From Thermoanaerobaculia bacterium (GTDB lineage Bacteria; Acidobacteriota; Thermoanaerobaculia; Multivoradales; UBA5704): a stretch of DNA of 5,871 bases. Each line of letters starts with the position of its first letter. Position 1 is the stretch's first letter. The stretch covers positions 1-5,871 of the forward strand of contig JAICSG010000285.1 in NCBI GenBank assembly GCA_025937035.1. Reading direction: 5' to 3'. This document shows, one piece after another, positions 1 to 5,871 of this stretch. The notes beneath the pieces were generated by a model. It had not been told where the DNA came from, did no database searches, and saw nothing but the letters and a program-made list of their open reading frames with translations. The translations under genes and the position numbers were made by a program.

Positions 1-137
1 CCTGCGACCGGGTGGTGGTGATGCGCGCCGGCCGGGTGGTGGAGACGGCGGGGGTGGAGGAGCTGTTCCGCGCTCCGGCCCATCCCTACACCCGCGAGCT
101 GCTGGCGGGCCTGCCGCGGCTGGAGGCGGCCCCCTGA
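1..137 (+). CDS. Peptide-type ABC transporter ATP-binding subunit, C-terminal end only (5' partial)
   Basis: Only the last 44 residues are in the window; whole codons begin at base 3 and the stop is TGA at 135-137. The peptide reads [20 protein letters not shown] and continues to a [10 protein letters not shown] motif. A D-R-V-x-V-M-x-x-G-R-V-V-E stretch followed by HPYT is the usual end of the nucleotide-binding domain in OppD/DppD/GsiA-family ATPases, which energise uptake of peptides, glutathione or nickel from the cytoplasmic face of the inner membrane. The Walker A, signature and Walker B motifs lie upstream and cannot be checked. The protein stops about 20 residues after HPYT, without the proline- and cysteine-rich tail of long OppD/DppD proteins. 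It abuts the next ATPase with no spacer, so the two may be partner subunits or halves of one fused protein. The family is clear; the substrate is not. Confidence 0.85.
   Translation, partial: CDRVVVMRAGRVVETAGVEELFRAPAHPYTRELLAGLPRLEAAP
122..126 (+). promoter_or_regulatory. Shine-Dalgarno GGAGG ahead of the CTG codon at 134
   Basis: GGAGG lies within the end of the upstream ATPase gene and sits 7 bases before the CTG at 134-136. This is normal spacing for a ribosome binding site. It favours initiation at CTG over the GTG at 182, which has no comparable purine-rich sequence just upstream. It could also be a chance match, since the bases encode Leu-Glu-Ala in the upstream frame. Confidence 0.45.
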
Positions 138-994
138 GCGCTCCGCTGCTCCAGGTCGAGGGGCTCCGCAAGGAGTACCCGGTGCGCCGCGGCCTGCTCC
201 AGCGCCGGCGCGGCACCGTGCGCGCCCTGGACGGCGTCGATCTGGAGCTGGCCCGCGGCGAATGCCTGGCCCTGGTGGGGGAGTCGGGGAGCGGCAAGAC
301 CACCCTCGGCCGCTGCGCCCTGTGCCTGATCGAGCCGGACGCCGGCCGGGTGCTGTTCGCCGGCGAGGACCTGCTCGCCCTGCCGGCCGGCGCCCTGCGG
401 GCCCGCCGCCGCCGCTTCCAGATGGTCTTCCAGGACCCCTACGGGTCGCTCGACCCGCGGCAGCGGGTGGAGTCGATCGTGGCCGAGCCGCTGGCGATCC
501 ATACCGATCTCGGCCGCGACGGGCGGCGGGAACGGACCCGCGAGCTGCTGGCGATGGTGGGGCTCTCGCCCGAGCTGGCCGGCCGCTTCCCCCACGAGCT
601 GTCGGGCGGCCAGCGGCAGCGGGTGGGGATCGCCCGCGCCCTGGCGCCGGAGCCCGAGCTGCTGGTGGCGGACGAGCCGGTCTCGTCGCTCGACGTCTCG
701 GTGCGCGGCCAGGTCCTCTCCCTGCTCGCCGGGCTGCGCGAGCGGCTGGGGCTCGCCCTGCTGCTGATCTCGCACGACCTGACGGCGGTCGAGCGGCTGG
801 CGGACCGCACGGCGGTGATGTACCTGGGGCGGATCGTCGAGACCGGGGCCACGCGGGAGCTGCTGGCCGGGCCGCGCCATCCGTATACGGTAAGCCTGCT
901 GTCGGCGGTGCCGGTGGCGGACCCGCGGCGGCGCCGCCGGGCGGGGAATGGGAGCGCGCCGTGGAGTGCTTCTATCCCGGGGGCGCCACGGTAA
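134..994 (+). CDS. Peptide-type ABC transporter ATP-binding subunit (OppF/DppF or GsiA C-half type)
   Basis: This ATPase would drive uptake of a peptide or related solute through an inner-membrane permease, paired with the ATPase encoded just upstream. Counting from CTG 134 (286 residues), Walker A GESGSGKT is at 49-56, the Q-loop glutamine is at 100 in [10 protein letters not shown], the signature LSGGQ is at 156-160, Walker B LLVADEP is at 176-182, the SLD D-loop is at 185-187, the H-loop histidine is at 214 and HPYT is at 249-252. All catalytic motifs are intact. The start is uncertain. The first beta strand ([13 protein letters not shown]) lies upstream of the first GTG at 182, so a 182 start would remove a normal part of the fold. 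CTG 134 overlaps the previous stop (CTGA) and has a GGAGG before it, but CTG starts are rare. The C-terminus ends in ADPRRRRR plus about 18 residues and lacks the usual GCxF...RC cysteine tail. The AVPVADP ending resembles the C-terminal half of GsiA. The substrate is unknown. Confidence 0.9.
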   Translation: MSAPLLQVEGLRKEYPVRRGLLQRRRGTVRALDGVDLELARGECLALVGESGSGKTTLGRCALCLIEPDAGRVLFAGEDLLALPAGALRARRRRFQMVFQDPYGSLDPRQRVESIVAEPLAIHTDLGRDGRRERTRELLAMVGLSPELAGRFPHELSGGQRQRVGIARALAPEPELLVADEPVSSLDVSVRGQVLSLLAGLRERLGLALLLISHDLTAVERLADRTAVMYLGRIVETGATRELLAGPRHPYTVSLLSAVPVADPRRRRRAGNGSAPWSASIPGAPR

Positions 995-1007
995 GATGGA
1001 GCGGGAA

Positions 1008-1020
1008 GCTTCGTAGAAGC
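1008..1020 (+). other. Small hairpin, 5-bp stem, after the ATPase stop
   Basis: GCTTC (1008-1012) and GAAGC (1016-1020) pair perfectly around a three-base GTA loop, 13 bases after the stop at 992-994. The following bases are ATTGGTGAGAACTTTT. The T run comes too late and the stem is too short for a convincing intrinsic terminator. It may be a weak terminator or a chance palindrome. Confidence 0.3.
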
Positions 1021-1067
1021 ATTGGTGAGAACTTTTCAGCGGCCGGCGCGTACATCTCGGCGTGGGA

Positions 1068-1084
1068 CGGCGCGAGCCGCGCCG
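1068..1084 (+). other. G+C hairpin, 7-bp stem, in the operon leader
   Basis: CGGCGCG (1068-1074) pairs with CGCGCCG (1078-1084) around an AGC loop. An identical CGGCGCG at 1044-1050 could pair with the same right arm, so two mutually exclusive stems are possible. No T tract follows, so it is not a standard terminator. In DNA this rich in G and C such stems often occur by chance. Confidence 0.3.
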
Positions 1085-1097
1085 CGGCATACCGACC

Positions 1098-1128
1098 TTC
1101 AGGTGAGGGGTCTTATTCAGGGGTCTAT
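1098..1128 (+). repeat. Imperfect direct repeat just upstream of the TolC-family gene
   Basis: TTCA-(GGTGA)-GGGGTCTTAT at 1098-1116 is followed at once by TTCA-GGGGTCTAT at 1116-1128. The shared core GGGGTCT begins at 1107 and again at 1120, 13 bases apart. The second copy supplies the AGGGG that could serve as the ribosome binding site of the next gene. It may be a short tandem duplication or a pair of regulator half-sites; no known operator was recognised. Confidence 0.4.
1119..1123 (+). promoter_or_regulatory. Shine-Dalgarno-like AGGGG for the TolC-family gene
   Basis: AGGGG ends 8 bases before the ATG at 1132. It is a moderate match to the anti-Shine-Dalgarno sequence at acceptable spacing. 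It supports the 1132 start, which a signal peptide beginning there also supports. Confidence 0.45.
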
Positions 1129-1131
1129 CCG

Positions 1132-2766
1132 ATGAAGAGAACGTCTTTGCGATCGATTTCACTGCACCAGCGGGGTGCCGCCCTCCTGCTGGCCGGGCTG
1201 CTGCTGGCCGGCGTGCCGGCCCAGGGCGCGCAGATCCGCGTCGGCACCTTCCTCCAGCCGCCACCGCCGGCGGAGGCCCCCGCCCTCGACATCCGGGACA
1301 ACGCCATCCAGCTCCCGATCGACCGGGCGATCGAGATCGCCCTCCAGCGCAACCTGGGCATCGTCATCCAGCGCTACACCCGCGTCCAGCAGCGCCTCAG
1401 CATCATCCAGGCCCTGGGCCTCTACGATCTGAACGCGACCATCGACGCGATGGCCAACAACACCAGCTCGCCGGCCGCCACGCGGTTCGACGCCTCGCAG
1501 GCCCAGAGCCAGATTCTCAACTTCGGCGTCCAGCAGCGTACCCCTCAGGGAGGCACCGTCGCGGTCGGCTGGGAGAACAGCCGCAAGAAGAGCGACATCG
1601 CGGTCAACCCGGTCAGCTACGGCTCGGGGCTGACCTTCTCCTTCGACCAGCCGCTGCTGCGCAATTACGGCCGCTACGCCAATGAGCGGAGCATTATCGT
1701 GGCGCAGATCAACAGCCAGCTCAGCCGGCAGGACTTCGCGCTGCAGGTGACCGACGTCACCCAGCGGGTGATCAACGCCTACTGGGCCCTGGTCAACGCC
1801 CGCGAGCAGCTCGTGGTGGCCCAGGAGAGCCTGCAGCTCGCCCGCGACCTGCACGCGCGCAACCAGATCCAGGTGCAGGTCGGCACCCTGGCGCCGCTCG
1901 AGCTGACCCAGAGCGAGGCGGCCATCGCCACCCGCGAGGAGGGGATCATCCAGGCCACCTCCACCGTGGGCGACGCCGAGGACGCCCTCCGGCAGCTCCT
2001 CAACCTGCCGCGCGGCCCGCTCTGGCAGACGGCGATCGTGCCGACCTCCGATCCCAAGACCGCCCAGAAGCTCACGGTCAACGTCGACGAGGCGCTGCGC
2101 ATCGCCCTCGCCCAGCGGCCCGAGCTGACCAGCCAGCAGCTCCAGCTCGAGCAGGCCAGGCGCGACGCCGAGTACTTCCGCGGCCAGCTCAAGCCTCAGC
2201 TCGACCTCAACGTGACCTACGGGTACAGCGGCCTCGACACCGCCTTCGGCGACGCCTTCAACCAGATCACCGGGCTCAACTTCCGGAGCTGGTCCGCCAA
2301 GCTCAGCTTCCTCTATCCGATCCAGAACCGCACCGCCCGCGCCCAGAGCGCCTCCGCCAACGTCGCCGTCGACCGCTTCCAGGCCCTCTACGACCAGGAG
2401 CGGCTGGTGATCGAGACCGAGGTGCGCCGCGCCTCCCGCGCCCTCGACACGGCCGCCAAGTCGATCGACGCCGCCGTGAAGGCGCGCGAGTTCCAGGAGA
2501 AGAACCTGGACGCCGAGAAGAAGCGCTACGAGAACGGCATGTCCACCAGCTTCCAGATCACCCAGATCCAGGACCAGCTCACCCAGTCGCGCAGCAGCGA
2601 GGTCACCGCCATCGTCAACTACCGCACCGCCCTCGCCGAGTACTACCGGGCGACGGGTAAGCTGCTCGACCAGCAGGGGGTGGTGATCGACGATCCGGCG
2701 GAGGGGGACGCGATCTCCAAGCGCTTCAGCTTCAACCGGGCGCCGCTGCCCGGAGAGGTGAGGTAA
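1132..2766 (+). CDS. tolC: TolC-family outer-membrane efflux channel
   Basis: This is the outer-membrane exit duct of a tripartite pump: a trimer whose beta barrel sits in the outer membrane and whose alpha-helical tunnel reaches down to the adaptor. The 544-residue protein starts MKRTSLRS, followed by a hydrophobic run (about 15-28) and a likely signal-peptidase I site near 32/33. There is no lipobox cysteine, unlike OprM-type relatives. A proline-rich linker (QPPPPAEAP, 42-50) follows. The two internally related TolC repeats begin at about 61 (LPIDRAIEIALQRN) and 314 (LTVNVDEALRIALAQRPEL), each leading into long helices; the family ending YRTALAEYYRATGKLL lies near the C-terminus. The reading frame stays open far upstream, back into the previous gene, so the start rests on the signal peptide and AGGGG at 1119. 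It is the first gene of the apparent efflux operon, 4 bases before the next. The symbol denotes the family; orthology to E. coli TolC is not claimed. Confidence 0.93.
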   Translation: MKRTSLRSISLHQRGAALLLAGLLLAGVPAQGAQIRVGTFLQPPPPAEAPALDIRDNAIQLPIDRAIEIALQRNLGIVIQRYTRVQQRLSIIQALGLYDLNATIDAMANNTSSPAATRFDASQAQSQILNFGVQQRTPQGGTVAVGWENSRKKSDIAVNPVSYGSGLTFSFDQPLLRNYGRYANERSIIVAQINSQLSRQDFALQVTDVTQRVINAYWALVNAREQLVVAQESLQLARDLHARNQIQVQVGTLAPLELTQSEAAIATREEGIIQATSTVGDAEDALRQLLNLPRGPLWQTAIVPTSDPKTAQKLTVNVDEALRIALAQRPELTSQQLQLEQARRDAEYFRGQLKPQLDLNVTYGYSGLDTAFGDAFNQITGLNFRSWSAKLSFLYPIQNRTARAQSASANVAVDRFQALYDQERLVIETEVRRASRALDTAAKSIDAAVKAREFQEKNLDAEKKRYENGMSTSFQITQIQDQLTQSRSSEVTAIVNYRTALAEYYRATGKLLDQQGVVIDDPAEGDAISKRFSFNRAPLPGEVR

Positions 2767-2770
2767 GGCC

Positions 2771-3478
2771 ATGGCCGCCCTCGAGGATTCCAGCTTCGGC
2801 CGCCTGTTCGGCGCGCTGTTCTCGCCTGGCAAGACCTTCCGGTCGATCGCCGAGCGCCCCACCTGGGGGGTGGCCCTGGTGGTCCTCCTCCTGGCCTCCG
2901 GGGCGGTGGGCTTCGTCGCCGGCCAGCGCACCGACTACCGGGAGATGATCACCCGCAGCCTGAAGGACAGCGGGCGCGAGGTCCCCGCCGAGAAGCTCGA
3001 CAGGCAGATCGAGATCACCCAGAAGGTGGGGCCCTACCTCGCGGCCGGGAGCGGCGTCTTCGTCCTCCTCGTCCTCCTCCTCATCACCCTTTTCTACTGG
3101 ATCATCTTCAAGCTGCTGGGAAGCGATTTCACCTATCTGTCGGGCCTCTCCGTGACGCTCCACGCGGCGATGCCCGCCGTCGTCTCGCTGCTGCTCAGCC
3201 TGCCGGTGATCCTCAGCCACAAGACGCTCGGCTACGAGGACGTCAAGGCCGGCACCTTCCTGCGCTCCAACCTCGCGTTCCTGGCGCCGCCGGACGCCAA
3301 GGCCTGGGTGGTGGCGCTGCTCGCCAGCGTCGACTTCTTCTCCCTCTGGAGCCTGGTGCTCACCGTCATCGGCTACCGGGCGCTCTCCCGCCTCTCCACC
3401 CAGGCGGTGGCGATCACCGTGGTGGTAGTCACGCTGCTGTTCATCGCCGTCCGCGTCGGCCTGGCGACCCTGCGGTAA
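2771..3478 (+). CDS. YIP1-family five-helix inner-membrane protein
   Basis: This 235-residue membrane protein looks like a bacterial YIP1-domain protein, a family whose bacterial members have no settled biochemical role. The N-terminal LFGALFSPGKTFRSIAERPT block, just before the first membrane helix, is typical of bacterial YIP1 proteins. Predicted helices are at about 32-51, 93-113, 122-148, 178-201 and 212-232. A charged segment of about 40 residues (52-92, rich in K, R, D and E) separates helices 1 and 2. The D-F-F-S-L-W pattern at 188-193 and the following G-Y-R fit the fourth helix of the family. There is no signal peptide or catalytic motif. ATG 2771 lies 4 bases after the TolC-family stop, with GAGG at 2760-2763 as ribosome site; the adaptor gene begins 13 bases after its end. 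Its place inside the pump operon suggests an accessory role in assembly, stability or membrane adaptation of the pump. That is inference, and a chance insertion into the operon is possible. Confidence 0.8.
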   Translation: MAALEDSSFGRLFGALFSPGKTFRSIAERPTWGVALVVLLLASGAVGFVAGQRTDYREMITRSLKDSGREVPAEKLDRQIEITQKVGPYLAAGSGVFVLLVLLLITLFYWIIFKLLGSDFTYLSGLSVTLHAAMPAVVSLLLSLPVILSHKTLGYEDVKAGTFLRSNLAFLAPPDAKAWVVALLASVDFFSLWSLVLTVIGYRALSRLSTQAVAITVVVVTLLFIAVRVGLATLR

Positions 3479-3480
3479 CC

Positions 3481-3486
3481 GAGGAG
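3481..3486 (+). promoter_or_regulatory. Shine-Dalgarno GAGGAG that fixes the GTG start at 3492
   Basis: GAGGAG ends 5 bases before the GTG at 3492-3494. There is no nearby ATG in that frame, and the residues after GTG form a standard membrane anchor ([15 protein letters not shown]). The purine-rich site and the anchor together decide the start. Confidence 0.7.
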
Positions 3487-3491
3487 CCCGC

Positions 3492-4699
3492 GTGAAGAAA
3501 TTTCTCATCGGGCTCGTGATCGTCCTGGCGCTGGGCGGCATCGTCTTCGCCAGCATCCATTCCCAGGGGCGTGACAAGGGGGAGAAGGTCTACGCCGAGA
3601 AGGCCGGGCGGAGGGATCTGGCGCAGATCGTCAAGACCACGGGGGAGCTGCAGCCGCGCATCCAGGTCAACATCTCCGCCCACGTCATCGGCAAGATCGA
3701 CAAGCTCTACGTGCAGGAGGGGGACCGGATCCAGAAGGGGGCCCCGTTCCTGCGCCTGGAGCAGCAGGCCTTCATCGCCCAGCGCGACCAGTGGGCGGCC
3801 CAGCTCCGCAGCTCCGAGACCGCGGTGCAGCAGGCCCAGGTCTCCCTGGCCGACGCCAACGTCAAGCTCGCCCGCGCCCAGAAGCTGAAGACCGAGGGGA
3901 TCACCACCCAGCAGGACCTGGAGGCAGCCCAGCTCGCCGAGACCTCCGCCAAGCTGCAGCTCGACTCCGCCCGCGAGGCGGTCAGCCAGACCCGGGCCAA
4001 CCTCATCAAGGCCCAGGACGACCTCACCAAGACCACCATCTACTCCCCCCTCACCGGCCGCGTGATCACCCTCAACGCCAAGGAGGGGGAGGTGGTCGTC
4101 TCCGGCACCATGAACAACCCCGGCTCGGTGATCGGCATCATCGCCGACATGGCGGAGATCAACGCCGAGGTGGACGTGGACGAGACCGAGATCGTCAACG
4201 TCAAGCTGGACCAGGAGGCCACGGTGCGGGTCGACGCCCTCCCCGGCCGCGAGTACAAGGGGAAGGTGGTCGAGGTGGGGAGCTCCGGCTACAACCGCCC
4301 CAACCAGCCGGACGTCACCTTCTTCAAGGTCAAGATCCTGCTCGACCACCCGGACGACAACCTGCGCGCCCGCATGTCCGTGCGCGCCGAGATCCGCACC
4401 GCCTCCCACCCCGGCGCCCTGACCGTGCCCATCCAGGCCGTGGTCGAGCGCGAGGGGGACAAGGGGCAGAAGGCCCGGAAGGTCGTCTACGTGATTGAGG
4501 GGGGGAAGGCCCACGAGCGGGTGGTCCAGACCGGGATCTCCGACGAGACCCACGTCGAGCTGACCTCCGGCGTCAAGCCCGGCGAGCAGGTGGTCACCGG
4601 ACCCTACCGCACCCTGCGCGACCTCAAGGACGGCGACGCGGTGACGGTCAGCGAGACCTCCGAGGACGAGGACAAGGCCCAGGACACGGAGAAGAAGTG

Positions 4700-4700
<1 letters not shown>
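3492..4700 (+). CDS. macA: MacA-like periplasmic adaptor (HlyD/RND membrane-fusion family)
   Basis: This is the adaptor that bridges the inner-membrane ABC pump and the TolC-like channel. The 402-residue protein starts with GTG. Residues 2-22 (KK followed by a hydrophobic run) form one N-terminal membrane anchor with no lipobox cysteine, as in MacA. The first half of the barrel-sandwich (lipoyl-like) domain is about 57-90 ([17 protein letters not shown]). An alpha-helical hairpin runs about 91-180, and the second lipoyl half begins at YSPLTGRV (184-191). The beta-barrel domain is about 221-300 and the membrane-proximal domain about 300-385. At the hairpin tip, R128, L132 and T139 fall where AcrA and MacA carry the Arg-Leu-Ser motif that contacts TolC; Ser is replaced by Thr here. 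The last 16 residues are highly charged ([16 protein letters not shown]). The stop overlaps the start of the ATPase gene (TGATG), so the two are probably translationally coupled. The family is secure; MacA is the best guess because of the downstream MacB-type genes. Confidence 0.93.
4688..4691 (+). promoter_or_regulatory. Shine-Dalgarno GGAG for the coupled ATPase start
   Basis: GGAG lies at the end of the adaptor gene, 8 bases before ATG 4700. This spacing favours ATG 4700 over the in-frame GTG at 4697. Start and stop share one base (TGATG), a usual arrangement for translational coupling. Confidence 0.5.
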
Positions 4701-5413
<713 letters not shown>

Positions 5414-5427
5414 AAGCGAGCACCCCC

Positions 5428-5871
5428 ATGGTCTTCCTGGAGAACTTCCGCATCGCCATCGCGGCCCTCCGCGCCAACCTGATGCGCTCGATCCTGACCA
5501 CCCTCGGGATCATCATCGGGGTGGCCGCGGTGGTGGCGGTCGTCTCCATCGTCCAGGGGCTCCAGTACGCCATCACCCAGCAGCTCCAGGGGGTGGGCGC
5601 CACCTTCATCGCCGTCTCGCCCAAGCAGGACCGCGGCAACTTCCCGGGAGTGGCCGCCCGGCAGGTGAAGCTCACCTCCGAGGACGCCCAGGCGATCGCG
5701 GAGAAGGTCCCCGGCGTCAAGCTGATGTCCCCCTTCATTCTCGGCCGCGCCACGGTCAAGTACAAGGACCGCAAGCACAACCCGCTGATGATCATCGGCG
5801 CCACCGAGAACTACCAGGACGTCACCAACCAGACGGTCGACCGCGGGCGCTTCTTCTCCCAGGTCGACCTC
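5428..5871 (+). CDS. macB: MacB-type ABC permease (FtsX/MacB family), 3' partial
   Basis: This is the inner-membrane permease of the pump, truncated by the window end after 148 residues; relatives are usually about 400 residues. It opens MVFLENFRIAIAALRANLMR, an amphipathic lead-in. The first membrane helix is about 22-42, with the family wording RSILTTLGIIIGVAAVV. The periplasmic MacB core domain then begins (QQLQGVGATFIAVSP, followed by SEDAQAIAEKVPGV). A late membrane segment set (three more helices) is expected beyond the window but not seen. No ATPase domain precedes the helix, so this is the split version of MacB, encoded 14 bases after its ATPase. The ribosome site is weak (GCGAG at 5416-5420, 7 bases before ATG 5428), which suggests translation follows from the upstream gene. 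FtsX or LolC/E membership is less likely given the adaptor and TolC-like neighbours. Confidence 0.92.
   Translation, partial: MVFLENFRIAIAALRANLMRSILTTLGIIIGVAAVVAVVSIVQGLQYAITQQLQGVGATFIAVSPKQDRGNFPGVAARQVKLTSEDAQAIAEKVPGVKLMSPFILGRATVKYKDRKHNPLMIIGATENYQDVTNQTVDRGRFFSQVDL

Larger units (their letters stand above)
995..1131 (+). promoter_or_regulatory. Intergenic gap, probable control region of the efflux operon
   Basis: This 137-base stretch separates the peptide-transporter ATPase from the TolC-family gene and is the only sizeable gap in the window. Parts of it (about 1006-1040 and 1098-1131) look richer in A and T than the flanking genes, which suits a promoter or leader. I searched for -35/-10 pairs with 16-18 base spacing and found none I would defend; TTGGTG at 1022-1027 has no good partner. 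The gap also holds two short hairpins and an imperfect direct repeat, listed separately. That a promoter lies here is inferred from the change of function across the gap, not from a recognised motif. Confidence 0.4.

Noticed and set aside
182..184. GTG at 182 as the start of the second peptide-type ATPase
   Set aside because: It would remove the conserved first strand ([13 protein letters not shown]) just upstream and has no purine-rich ribosome site before it. It cannot be fully excluded, because the alternative needs a CTG start or a frameshift.
1008..1036. Intrinsic terminator after the peptide-transporter ATPase
   Set aside because: The stem is only 5 bp and the nearest T run (1033-1036) starts 12 bases after it, so it does not fit a standard intrinsic terminator. 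It is kept as a plain hairpin.
262..1131. Upstream extension of the TolC-family frame back to 262, implying an 834-residue protein
   Set aside because: The extension overlaps the intact ATPase gene, reads as P/A/G/R-rich shadow sequence, and would place the signal peptide inside the protein. The start at 1132 has a signal peptide and an AGGGG site.
1159..2931. Very long antisense reading frame (590 codons) opposite the TolC-family gene
   Set aside because: The translation is low-complexity (rich in G, L, E, V, D, R), has no recognisable domain, and lies opposite a well-supported gene. Long antisense frames are expected in DNA this rich in G and C.
3441..4553. Antisense 370-codon frame opposite the adaptor gene, and similar minus-strand frames at 2732-3577 and 4604-5323
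   Set aside because: All are mirror frames of clear + strand genes, with repetitive G/L/V/D/H/R composition and no domain or plausible ribosome site.
4697..4699. GTG at 4697 as the start of the MacB-type ATPase
   Set aside because: ATG at 4700 directly follows it, forms the common TGATG overlap and has better spacing to GGAG at 4688-4691. The difference is only one residue.

Overview
The window is a very G+C-rich bacterial stretch with codons that mostly end in C or G. All seven genes recognised lie on the + strand and are tightly packed; the longest non-coding gap is 137 bases. A TolC-type outer-membrane protein, a periplasmic adaptor and a MacB-type ABC pump imply a cell with two membranes. 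The G+C content, and a YIP1-family membrane protein inside an efflux operon, would suit Acidobacteriota or a similar lineage. That assignment is a guess, because the window holds no rRNA or other marker gene.

Region 1 (1-994) is the tail of a peptide-type ABC transporter locus. It holds the last 44 residues of one ATP-binding subunit and then a complete second ATP-binding subunit of the OppF/DppF/GsiA C-half kind. The two coding frames meet at a run of five C's, where the first stop (TGA, 135-137) overlaps a CTG codon at 134-136. There is no ATG, GTG or TTG at the natural start of the second protein. Either translation starts at CTG, or the pair is one fused double ATPase (GsiA/YejF-like) joined by a frameshift or interrupted by a missing base. 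Both halves lack the long cysteine-rich C-terminal tail common in OppD/OppF/DppF, which fits the fused-type architecture.

Region 2 (995-1131) is a 137-base gap. It holds two small hairpins, a partial direct repeat and a Shine-Dalgarno-like sequence before the next gene. It probably carries the control region of the downstream operon, but no convincing promoter could be read.

Region 3 (1132-5871, running off the end) is one apparent operon: TolC-family outer-membrane channel, five-helix YIP1-family membrane protein, MacA-like adaptor (GTG start), stand-alone MacB/LolD-type ATPase, and a MacB-type permease cut by the window end. Gaps are 4, 13, -1 and 14 bases. The products would form a tripartite pump: the ATPase and permease in the inner membrane power the system, the adaptor bridges the periplasm, and the TolC-like channel crosses the outer membrane. 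The substrate cannot be read from the sequence; macrolides, peptides, lipids and other small molecules are all possible. The YIP1-family protein is the one member with no established role in such pumps and is the most interesting component here. No RNA genes, mobile elements, CRISPR arrays or long repeats were seen.
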